A stretch of DNA of 11,129 nt from an uncultured Oscillospiraceae bacterium. GTDB lineage: Bacteria; Bacillota; Clostridia; Oscillospirales; Acutalibacteraceae. The stretch spans positions 1 to 11,129 of the forward strand of contig CABVAD010000014.1 of the NCBI GenBank assembly GCA_902496265.1, written 5' to 3'. Shown here piece after piece: positions 1-6,649 of this stretch. How positions within the stretch are numbered: position 1 is the first letter of the stretch; every line of letters begins with the position of its first letter. The translations under genes and the position numbers were made by a program. Below the pieces are notes generated by a model that had not been told where the DNA came from, ran no database searches, and worked only from the letters and a program-made list of their open reading frames with translations.

Positions 1-83
1 TCCTATTGCAGTTGCAAGCAATTTTTGTTATGTTATATGTGTAAATAACCGCTGTACGCGGGCGAAAGGTATATGGTGAAAAA
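1..83 (+). promoter_or_regulatory. Operon leader with TTGC/GCAA repeats
   Basis: This is the only non-coding stretch ahead of the first gene. Bases 5-22 read ATTGCAGTTGCAAGCAAT. They contain an outer inverted pair, ATTGC (5-9) and GCAAT (18-22), around the palindrome TTGCAA (12-17), a layout that could be a repressor or activator site. A weak sigma-70-like pair can be drawn, TTGCAG (6-11) and TATGTT (29-34) with 17 bases between, and it overlaps the repeats. Neither element is close to consensus and the window starts here, so the true promoter may lie further upstream. A purine-rich GAAAGG sits at 64-69. Confidence 0.3.
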
Positions 84-1487
84 ATGCTTGATTATAATGT
101 AAAAATAGGACTTGTGCCTATGCGCCGCAACACCACGAACCGTCCGGCAAAAACCTTTTTAACATGGGTTTCAGCCGAGGAGCGCGGTCACAGATTTGTA
201 GATTATATTGAAAAGAATTTCACAACCGAAAACGTCAGCTTTGCCGACAGCAAGGGACTCGGCTGTGCCGACCTGATTTTCGACGAAAAATCCGCCGAGG
301 ATATTGTCGAACGCTTTAAAAAGGAAAATGTTGACGCAGTTATGATAATCAACTGCAATTTCGGAAACGAGGAAGCCGCCGCACAGCTTGCGAAGGCTCT
401 CGGAAAGCCCCTGCTTTTGTGGGCGCCGCTTGATGACGAATACTATAAGGACGGTATGAGACCGACCGATTCCCAGTGCGGTCTGTTCGGAGTTTCCCGT
501 CAGCTTCAGCGCTTTCACATTCCGTTTTCGCATTTGCCCTGTTGCCGTGTGGACTCTGAAGAATTTAAAGAGGGCTTTGAAAGCTTTGCCCGCGTAGCCT
601 GTATGGTAAAGAATTTTACCGATATGCGTATCGGTCAGATAGGAATCCGCCCCGCGCCCTTCTACTCGGTAATCTGGAACGAGGGCGAGCTTATGGAAAA
701 ATTCGGACTTCGCATTACCCCCTTTAATATGGCTGTTATTCAGAATATGTTTAACGAAACCGCCGAAAGCTGTAAGACGCAAATCGCCGAAATTGAGGAT
801 TACATACTTAAAAATTACACCCTTGACGAGCTTACACCGCAGTATGTAAACCGTATGGCGACCCTTGCTGTTACATACAAGCGTCTCTTTGAAGAAAACA
901 AGCTTGATATTCTCTCCGCCGAGTGCTGGACGGCGACTCCCCAGATGTTCGACGGACTCGCACCCTGTGCGGTTTACGGAATTTTAAACGATTTAGGCTA
1001 CATTGTTTCCTGCGAGAGCGATATACATTGCGCGATTACGATGCTTCTGCTTTCCTGTGCCTCATTCGGTAAGAAAAAGCCGTTTTTGGGCGAGTTCACG
1101 GTACGCCACCCCGAAAACAAAAACGCCGAGCTTTTATGGCATTGCGGACCTTTTCCGCTTTCTGTCAAAGCTCCCGATTCTGAAGCCCGCCTTGTAAATC
1201 AGCGCGAGTGGTTCAGGGCAAAGGACGGGGAATATACCGTTGCCCGAATTGATCAGGAAAGCGGAGATTATATGCTCCTGCCGCTTAAATGCCGTACTAC
1301 CAAAGGGCCTCAGACCCACGGCACATATATCTGGGGCGAGTTTGACAATTTGCAGGCTGTGGAGGACAGACTTTTAGACGGTCCGTATATCCACCATTTT
1401 GCCGAAATCGAGGGCGACTATACAAAGGAGCTCCGCGAGTTTTGCAAGTATGTGCCTGATCTTAAAATCGATACCTCTTTAGACTAA
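84..1487 (+). CDS. L-fucose/L-arabinose isomerase-like protein
   Basis: A 467-residue soluble protein of the L-fucose isomerase-like group, which interconverts aldoses and ketoses using a divalent metal. It is clearly shorter than E. coli FucI (about 590 residues), as is usual for the FucI-like branch. The N-terminus has the family-style strand KIGLVPMRR (7-15), followed by a Rossmann-like domain (NVDAVMIINCNFGNE, 82-96). The C-terminal half carries the likely metal ligands: E280 in SAECWT, D313 in CESDIHCA, and H437 or H438 in GPYIHHF. These are assigned by analogy with FucI. ATG 84 is chosen because the conserved strand begins right after it and the frame has no other ATG back to a stop at 42-44. 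Its ribosome binding site is weak: GAAAGG at 64-69 is 14 bases away, and GGTG at 75-78 is nearer but poor. The substrate cannot be told from sequence. Its place at the head of the operon suggests it handles the incoming sugar or an early intermediate. Family assignment is fairly sure, substrate unknown. Confidence 0.8.
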   Translation: MLDYNVKIGLVPMRRNTTNRPAKTFLTWVSAEERGHRFVDYIEKNFTTENVSFADSKGLGCADLIFDEKSAEDIVERFKKENVDAVMIINCNFGNEEAAAQLAKALGKPLLLWAPLDDEYYKDGMRPTDSQCGLFGVSRQLQRFHIPFSHLPCCRVDSEEFKEGFESFARVACMVKNFTDMRIGQIGIRPAPFYSVIWNEGELMEKFGLRITPFNMAVIQNMFNETAESCKTQIAEIEDYILKNYTLDELTPQYVNRMATLAVTYKRLFEENKLDILSAECWTATPQMFDGLAPCAVYGILNDLGYIVSCESDIHCAITMLLLSCASFGKKKPFLGEFTVRHPENKNAELLWHCGPFPLSVKAPDSEARLVNQREWFRAKDGEYTVARIDQESGDYMLLPLKCRTTKGPQTHGTYIWGEFDNLQAVEDRLLDGPYIHHFAEIEGDYTKELREFCKYVPDLKIDTSLD

Positions 1488-1507
1488 AATTAAAAGGAGA
1501 TAAAAAA

Positions 1508-2944
1508 ATGCAGTACCAGATGAACGAATTTTTGTTTGCAATGATCCTCACCGAGCTTGAGGACGCGGTAGGCAAGGAAAACTGCTCTACCCGCTCTATC
1601 GACAAGGTGACCCACAGCGTGGACTACTATTGGCTTTCCCGTATGTGGGCTGACCGCGGTTGCCGTATGCCCGAGGCGGATTTTGTAGTCTGCCCGAAGG
1701 ACGCGACGGAAGTATCCAAGGTTGTTAAAATCGCCAATTACTACAAGCTTCCCGTTACCACCTGGGGCGCTGGCGGCGGCACGCAGGGCGGTGCAATCCC
1801 CGTCTGCGGCGGTATCGTTATCGACACCAAGAGAATGAACAAGATTTACGAGGTAAATACCGACGGTATGTATATAGAGTGCGGCACGGGCGCTATCTAC
1901 AAGCACATTGAATGGGCGGCAAACGAGGTCGGCAAGGCTACAATGCACTATCCCTCAAGTCTTACCTGCTCGACCGTCGGCGGCTTTTTGGCTCACCGCG
2001 GTATCGGCGTATGCTCAACAAAATACGGCAAGATAGACGATATGGTGCTCCAGATGGAGGTAGTGCTCCCGAACGGTGACATTATTAATACCTCTCCCGC
2101 ACCCAAGCACGCCGCAGGCCCTGACTTAAATCAGATATTCATCGGCTCTGAGGGTACGCTCGGAATTATTACAAAGGCACAGATACGCATTTTCGACCAG
2201 CCCGAGGAGCGCCGTTTCAGGGGCTTCCTGTTCCAGGATATGGAGGGTGCGTTCAAGGCGTCCCGCGAGCTTTTGCAGAAGTTCAAGCCCTCTGTAATGC
2301 GTCTTTACGACGAGGCGGAGACCTCCACACTTATTAAAAAGATTGTCGGCGTTGAGCGCAAGGGTGCATTTATGAATGTAGCCTACGAGGGCGACCGCGA
2401 AATGGTTGAGGTTGAGGAAAAGATACTACTTAAGACCTTCGCAAAGTACGGCGCTGAGGACTTAGGCGACGAATACGGCAAAAAGTGGTGGGAGGAGAAG
2501 ATTACCTTCTTCTATCCGGGTCATATGATGGATATTCCGCAGATGTTCGGCACAATGGACACAATAGCACCCTACGGCAAGATTGAGGAAATCTACTGGG
2601 CTATGAAAGAGGCTATTGAAACAAACTTCCCGCAGGCAAGGTTTATCGCGCATTTCTCGCATTGGTACGAGTGGGGCGCAATGGTTTACGACCGCTTTAT
2701 TATCGACGGTAAGGACGTTCCGGAGGATCCTGTCGAGGCATTAAGACTTCATCAGGCTGTCTGGACCTGCGGCGTCCGCACAGCGCTCGCTCACGGCGGT
2801 GTTGTAAACGACCACCACGGTGTGGGCATAAAGCTCGGCAGACTTATGAAGGAGCAGTACGGCCCCGCAATGCAGGTATTTGAGGGCCTTAAGAAAACGC
2901 TTGACCCGAACGGCATTATGAATCCGTTTAAGTTAGGTCTTTAA
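1508..2944 (+). CDS. FAD-binding oxidoreductase, VAO/GlcD family (AGPS-like C-terminus)
   Basis: A 478-residue soluble flavoprotein of the VAO/PCMH fold. The FAD-binding half shows the pyrophosphate loop GAGGGTQGG (88-96), the second FAD segment PSSLTCSTVGGFLAHRG (149-165) and GSEGTLGIIT (213-222). The C-terminal substrate domain ends with HGGVVNDHHGVG (429-440) and LDPNGIMNP (465-473). The paired histidines H436-H437 in DHHGVG resemble the HHH motif of alkyl-dihydroxyacetonephosphate synthase and related 2-hydroxy-acid dehydrogenases. No covalent flavin histidine is evident. Family members oxidise hydroxy acids (D-lactate, glycolate) or polyols; the substrate here is unknown. The Fe-S protein gene follows after 16 bases, the usual GlcD/GlcF pairing, and a fused ETF at the operon's end is a likely electron acceptor. 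The ribosome site AAGGAG (1494-1499) lies 8 bases before the ATG. Codon choice differs from later genes: by my hand count 28 of 34 lysines use AAG, suggesting strong expression. Confidence 0.9.
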   Translation: MQYQMNEFLFAMILTELEDAVGKENCSTRSIDKVTHSVDYYWLSRMWADRGCRMPEADFVVCPKDATEVSKVVKIANYYKLPVTTWGAGGGTQGGAIPVCGGIVIDTKRMNKIYEVNTDGMYIECGTGAIYKHIEWAANEVGKATMHYPSSLTCSTVGGFLAHRGIGVCSTKYGKIDDMVLQMEVVLPNGDIINTSPAPKHAAGPDLNQIFIGSEGTLGIITKAQIRIFDQPEERRFRGFLFQDMEGAFKASRELLQKFKPSVMRLYDEAETSTLIKKIVGVERKGAFMNVAYEGDREMVEVEEKILLKTFAKYGAEDLGDEYGKKWWEEKITFFYPGHMMDIPQMFGTMDTIAPYGKIEEIYWAMKEAIETNFPQARFIAHFSHWYEWGAMVYDRFIIDGKDVPEDPVEALRLHQAVWTCGVRTALAHGGVVNDHHGVGIKLGRLMKEQYGPAMQVFEGLKKTLDPNGIMNPFKLGL

Positions 2945-2960
2945 TTAGGAGGAAAGTCAA

Positions 2961-4049
2961 ATGAATTTATCTGAAAAAGCTAAACAACATGTTGATTCCT
3001 GCCGTTTTTGCTGGATGTGTCATCACATCTGCCCGATAGGCAATGCTACAGGACACGAGAGAAGCACCGCCCGTGCTCGCGCGCTTGGCATCTCACTTGT
3101 AAACCGCGAGGCTATCGATCTTTCCGAAATAATGGATAATATATATGAATGCTGCACCTGCGGCGGCTGTGTAAATGTCTGCGTTACGGGCTGGGATCCC
3201 GTTATGTTCGCAAAGGAAGTAAGACTTAAGGCGGCACTTGAAAACAAGCTTCCCGATTACATCAACCGACTTGTTGATAACTGCCTTGATACAGGCAACG
3301 CCTACGGTGTAACCGAGCTTTCAGCCGACCTTAAAAAGGCTATCGCCGCGCACAGCGAAAAGACCGACACCCTCCTTTATTTAGGTGCGGACGCGCGTTA
3401 CAAAGTACCCGATCAGGCGGTAAAGGCTATTAAAGTGCTTGAAAAAGCAAATGTCAGCTTTACCGTTTTGGAGGACGAACCGGCAAGCGGCGCACAGCTT
3501 GACTTCCTTATAAGCGCGGCGGACGAAACCAAAAAGCAGATGGAAAATGCTGCCCAAGCTTTCGGCGGCTATAAGACGGTTGTTCTCTATGACCCGACCG
3601 ACGCGAAGACCGTAAAACAGCTTTATAAGGAATACGGAATTGAGGTTAAAGCCTCTGCCGTTACATACACCACGTTTGTAGCAGGACTTATTAAAGACGG
3701 AAAGCTTAATGCTAAGAATACGGGTAAAACCGTGGTTTTCCAAGACCCGTATCAGCTCTCCCGCGACCTTGAGGAAACCGAGGAACCGCGCGAGATTGTA
3801 AAGGCGTTTGCAGAGCTTCACGAATTATTCCTCAACCGTAAGGAAACCATATGGGCGGGCAATCTTCTTATGGCAGAGTATATACCCGACGTTATTGAAG
3901 AAGTTGCGGCACGCAGAATTTTCAATGCTGAAAGCATAAAGGAAAAGGCAATAGTAACCGCCTGCGTTTCGGAATATGCCGCCCTTAAATCGGTAAAGCA
4001 GGATAAGGTTGAGATTTTGTCGATTGAAGACTTAATATTAGGAGAATAA
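2961..4049 (+). CDS. (Fe-S)-binding protein, GlcF/HdrD-like, with cysteine-poor CCG domains
   Basis: A 362-residue protein, likely the electron-transfer partner of the preceding FAD oxidase. The N-terminal ferredoxin domain has two complete [4Fe-4S] motifs: C14, C17, C20, C24-P and C64, C67, C70, C74. The rest aligns by eye with the two CCG domains of GlcF, LutA and HdrD proteins, but the cluster cysteines are gone. The GC of the first domain is GA (142-143), its CCG is ASG (175-177), and its CPxC is DPTD (211-214). In the second domain the DPCH of the family is DPYQ (262-265), CCG is WAG (298-300), and CPxC is CVSE (335-338), leaving only C335. Outline residues such as EEPREIVKAF (274-283) remain. 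It can therefore probably pass electrons through two cubane clusters but cannot carry the non-cubane cluster of HdrB-type CCG domains. The start is supported by AGGAGG (2947-2952), 8 bases upstream. Confidence 0.86.
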   Translation: MNLSEKAKQHVDSCRFCWMCHHICPIGNATGHERSTARARALGISLVNREAIDLSEIMDNIYECCTCGGCVNVCVTGWDPVMFAKEVRLKAALENKLPDYINRLVDNCLDTGNAYGVTELSADLKKAIAAHSEKTDTLLYLGADARYKVPDQAVKAIKVLEKANVSFTVLEDEPASGAQLDFLISAADETKKQMENAAQAFGGYKTVVLYDPTDAKTVKQLYKEYGIEVKASAVTYTTFVAGLIKDGKLNAKNTGKTVVFQDPYQLSRDLEETEEPREIVKAFAELHELFLNRKETIWAGNLLMAEYIPDVIEEVAARRIFNAESIKEKAIVTACVSEYAALKSVKQDKVEILSIEDLILGE

Positions 4050-4052
4050 ACA

Positions 4053-4898
4053 ATGTTAGTTTCTTTACAGGAAATAATCGGTTTGGCGGAGAAAGAAAAT
4101 TTCTGCGTACCTGCCTTTAATGTTTACAACATTGAAACCGTAATGGGAGTCGCCGCCGCGGCGGAAGAGGCGAAAGCTCCGATTATTATGCAGGTTTATC
4201 CCCGCCTTTTTAATGAGCAGGTCGGATATTATTTAGCACCTGTGGTTCTTGCCGCCGCTAAAAAGGCGAGCGTGCCCGTCTGCTTTCATTTAGACCACGG
4301 TCCTTCGGAGTGGGAGGTTACCCGCGCGCTTTACTGGGGCGCTACGGGCATAATGCTTGACGGCTCGGCTCACCCGTATGAGGAAAATGTTAAGCTTACA
4401 AAGCATATTGTCGAGACCTGTAAGGCAGTAGGCGTAGGCGTTGAGGGAGAGCTCGGTCATATCGGAAGCGTAAACGACGACGCTATGGACGAATTTACCA
4501 ATCCCGATGAGGCGGCAAGGTTTGTCAAGGAAACAGGCGTTACCTGTCTTGCCGTACTTATCGGCAACGCGCACGGACACTATAAAAAGCCCCCGAAGCT
4601 CGACATTGAAAGGGTAAAGGCTATCAGAAAAGCGACAGGCGGTATTCCGCTTGTTCTTCACGGCGGCTCGGGAATCCCCGACGATCAGGTAAAAGCCGCT
4701 ATTGACGCGGGAATACGCAAAATGAACATCGGCACCGACGTGTGCTGTGCTTTCGCTGAGGGCGCTAAAGCGGAGCTTGACAATCCGAACAGAAGCCTTG
4801 CGGTTGACCTCTTTATGAAGCCCTCAATCGAGAGCGTTAAAAAGCTGGCGCTTAATAAGATCGCGCTGACCGGCGCTTTGGGAAAGGCGAGCATATGA
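4053..4898 (+). CDS. Class II ketose-bisphosphate aldolase (FbaA/KbaY/IolJ family)
   Basis: A 281-residue zinc-dependent TIM-barrel aldolase, full length for the family. It would cleave a phosphorylated ketose into dihydroxyacetone phosphate and an aldehyde. Visible signatures are FHLDHG (78-83) with catalytic D81 and zinc ligand H82, VEGELG (130-135) with conserved E133, IGNAHGHY (170-177) with zinc ligand H174, and LHGGSGIPD (202-210) with zinc ligand H203. NIGTD (225-229) is the phosphate-binding strand typical of the family. The gene begins 3 bases after the Fe-S gene, with AGGAG at 4040-4044 inside that gene's end, and its TGA overlaps the ATG of the next kinase (ATGA), suggesting coupled translation. 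Substrates in the family include fructose-1,6-bisphosphate, tagatose-1,6-bisphosphate and 2-deoxy-5-keto-gluconate-6-phosphate. Adjacency to a PfkB kinase and an IolB protein favours an IolJ-like role, but sequence alone does not settle it. Confidence 0.92.
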   Translation: MLVSLQEIIGLAEKENFCVPAFNVYNIETVMGVAAAAEEAKAPIIMQVYPRLFNEQVGYYLAPVVLAAAKKASVPVCFHLDHGPSEWEVTRALYWGATGIMLDGSAHPYEENVKLTKHIVETCKAVGVGVEGELGHIGSVNDDAMDEFTNPDEAARFVKETGVTCLAVLIGNAHGHYKKPPKLDIERVKAIRKATGGIPLVLHGGSGIPDDQVKAAIDAGIRKMNIGTDVCCAFAEGAKAELDNPNRSLAVDLFMKPSIESVKKLALNKIALTGALGKASI

Positions 4899-5806
4899 GC
4901 GGTATTGTCGGAATAGGCGCCTGCGTTATGGATACGCTGGTAAGCGTGCCCTATTATCCGAATGAGGATACAAAGCTTAGAGCTGGAAGCTCCAAGCAGG
5001 CGGGCGGCGGTCCTGTTGCCACGGGACTCGTCGCCGCGGCAAAGCTTGATTGCGAAGCCGAGTATATCGGCGTGCTGTCAAACGACGCGGGCGGACGTTT
5101 TTTAGAAGACGATTTTAAAAAATACGGAGTAAAGACCGAAAATATTACGGTAAAATCGGGCTATCGCTCCTTTACATCGGTGATTTGGCTGTCGGATAAA
5201 ACCTCCAGCCGCACCTGCGTGTTTGACAAGGGCGATCTGCCGCCGCTTGAGCTTACCGCTAATCAGGAAAACGCGGTTAAAAACGCCGAGCTTTTGATGG
5301 TTGACGGAAACGAACTTAATGCGGCAATAAACGCCGCTCAGATCGCGCACGAAGGCGGCGCAAAGGTTTTGTATGACGCGGGCGGACTTTATGACGGAGT
5401 GCGCGGGCTTTTGCCGCTTGCGGATATTTTAATTCCGTCGGAGGAATTTGCGCTCAGCATTACCGGCTGTGAAAAAGCCGAAGACGCGGCGCTTATGCTT
5501 TACGGAACCTACCGTCCCGAGGTTGTGGTAATAACGCAGGGCAAAAAGGGCGGAATAATTTTTGACGGCGATAATATTACCGCCTATCCCGCCTTTCCCG
5601 CAAAGGCGGTCGATACAAACGGCGCGGGCGATGTTTTCCACGGTGCTTTTGCCGCGGGAGTGATTAAGGGATATGATTACCTTAAATGCTGTTACTTCGC
5701 AAGCGCGGTATCCGCGATTAAATGCACGGGAGTAGGGGCGAGGGAAAGCGTACCCGATTTTGAAACCGTAAAAATATTTTTAAAGGAGAACGGTTATGAA
5801 CTATAA
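4895..5806 (+). CDS. PfkB-family carbohydrate kinase (possibly IolC-like)
   Basis: A 303-residue ribokinase-fold sugar kinase. The first PfkB signature is in the sugar-binding glycine region KQAGGGPVATGLVAAAKL (34-51), and the second is VDTNGAGDVFHGAFAAG (239-255), with D246 as the catalytic base and the GAGD anion hole. The lid and sugar-contact region is near residues 10-35. It phosphorylates a sugar hydroxyl with ATP, presumably making the substrate for the aldolase just upstream. The two genes overlap by 4 bases (ATGA at 4895-4898), and AAAGG (4883-4887) serves as ribosome site. Its 3' end overlaps the IolB-like gene by 11 bases. IolC, which phosphorylates 2-deoxy-5-keto-gluconate, belongs to this superfamily and is the obvious analogue given the neighbours. 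Fructose-1-phosphate-, tagatose-6-phosphate- or ribose-type specificities cannot be excluded. Confidence 0.92.
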   Translation: MSGIVGIGACVMDTLVSVPYYPNEDTKLRAGSSKQAGGGPVATGLVAAAKLDCEAEYIGVLSNDAGGRFLEDDFKKYGVKTENITVKSGYRSFTSVIWLSDKTSSRTCVFDKGDLPPLELTANQENAVKNAELLMVDGNELNAAINAAQIAHEGGAKVLYDAGGLYDGVRGLLPLADILIPSEEFALSITGCEKAEDAALMLYGTYRPEVVVITQGKKGGIIFDGDNITAYPAFPAKAVDTNGAGDVFHGAFAAGVIKGYDYLKCCYFASAVSAIKCTGVGARESVPDFETVKIFLKENGYEL

Positions 5807-6590
5807 AAAAGCATATAAGCCGGCTAAGGGCTACACCCCGATAAGCAAAATCGGCGAATGTTCCTTAAAAATGCTTGAGTTCGGTATGATAGAGCTTGAC
5901 GGCGGCGAATCTTTGGATTATAATACAGAGGATAAGGAAACCGCATTTATTATGCTTGAGGGCCATTGCGACGTTTCCTTTGACGGCGTAAGGTGGGAAA
6001 ATATCGGTAACAGAAACACCGTTTTTGAAAACAGAAAAGCGGAAAGCTTTTATATGCCGCGCGGGCAGAAGCTTACGGTTACCGCAAGAGACCGCATTAA
6101 AATCGCGGTTTGTGCCTCTTTAATAGACGAGAAGACCGAGCCTCAGGTTTTAAGAGAAGATCACGTTGTATTAAAGCTTTTGGGCGAACAGCCCTATCAG
6201 CGTGAAACGAGCTTTATTATCGACGGAAATTCAAACGCAAAGCATCTGACCGTCGGCGAGGCGTATGTGACCGAGGGCAACTGGGCGGGCTTCCCTCCGC
6301 ACAAGCACGACGAGGACAATATGCCTAAAGAGTGCATAGCGGAGGAGATTTACTATTTCCTTTTTGACCCGAAACAGGGCTTTGCGGTACAGTGCCTTTA
6401 CACGGCGGACGGTACTCTTGACGAGGCTTACCGCGTTAAAAACGACGAGCTGGTGGAGTTTCCCTACGGCTATCACACCACCGTTGCAACCCCGGGCTAT
6501 CAGACCTATTTCCTCTGGCTTATGGCGGGCGACCATCAGGGCTTTAACAGAAGCTCCGACCCCGACCACGCTTGGATTGAAAACAAATAA
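5796..6590 (+). CDS. iolB: 5-deoxy-glucuronate isomerase family protein (IolB-like)
   Basis: A 264-residue bicupin of the KduI/IolB family, close to the usual IolB length of about 270. In inositol catabolism IolB converts 5-deoxy-glucuronate to 2-deoxy-5-keto-gluconate. The C-terminal cupin is strongly conserved: FPPHKHDEDNMP (166-177) with metal ligands H169 and H171, AEEIYYF (182-188) with E184, DPKQGFAVQCLY (191-202), FPYGYHTTVATPGY (222-235) with H227, and the closing LMAGDHQGF and DPDHAW. The N-terminal half is a degenerate cupin, as is normal. The start ATG lies inside the end of the kinase gene, backed by AAAGGAG (5782-5788) at a 7-base spacing. Family membership is secure. The substrate is less so, because the inositol genes that would make 5-deoxy-glucuronate are absent here and may lie elsewhere or not exist. 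It might act on another uronate-like or deoxy sugar. Confidence 0.9.
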   Translation: MNYKKAYKPAKGYTPISKIGECSLKMLEFGMIELDGGESLDYNTEDKETAFIMLEGHCDVSFDGVRWENIGNRNTVFENRKAESFYMPRGQKLTVTARDRIKIAVCASLIDEKTEPQVLREDHVVLKLLGEQPYQRETSFIIDGNSNAKHLTVGEAYVTEGNWAGFPPHKHDEDNMPKECIAEEIYYFLFDPKQGFAVQCLYTADGTLDEAYRVKNDELVEFPYGYHTTVATPGYQTYFLWLMAGDHQGFNRSSDPDHAWIENK

Positions 6591-6594
6591 AACG

Positions 6595-6624
6595 ATAGAG
6601 ATATGCCTCCAAGCATATCTCTAT
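6595..6624 (+). promoter_or_regulatory. Perfect 12-bp hairpin between the IolB-like and DUF4867-like genes
   Basis: The arms ATAGAGATATGC (6595-6606) and GCATATCTCTAT (6613-6624) are exact reverse complements around a six-base loop, CCTCCA. It starts just 5 bases past the preceding stop codon and sits in the largest gap of the operon. The stem has only four GC pairs and is followed by TATGCTATAATC rather than a run of T, so it is not a convincing intrinsic terminator. A leaky attenuator, an RNase processing site or an mRNA-stability element setting the ratio of upstream to downstream genes are all possible. Confidence 0.5.
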
Positions 6625-6649
6625 TATGCTATAATCAGGAGAACTTACT

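Noticed and set aside
171..782. A 203-codon open frame on the minus strand within the isomerase gene
   Set aside because: It lies fully opposite a gene with clear family motifs, has no recognisable domain and no convincing ribosome site; it is a shadow of codon bias.
84..1487. Naming the first gene fucI
   Set aside because: It is over 100 residues shorter than classical FucI, and the operon lacks a FucA-type aldolase; only the family level is supported.
1490..1948. A 152-codon minus-strand frame opposite the FAD oxidase
   Set aside because: It overlaps the conserved FAD-binding segment and the AAGGAG ribosome site of the plus-strand gene; no domain is recognisable.
6595..6624. Calling the hairpin a Rho-independent terminator
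   Set aside because: Only four GC pairs and no T run follow the stem, and the next gene is in the same direction with a good ribosome site.
6627..6635. TGCTATAAT, a perfect extended -10 promoter element before the DUF4867-like gene
   Set aside because: No -35 element is visible, and transcription from it would start near 6642, at or after the AGGAG at 6637-6641, removing the ribosome site. It is probably chance, though a leaderless start is not excluded.
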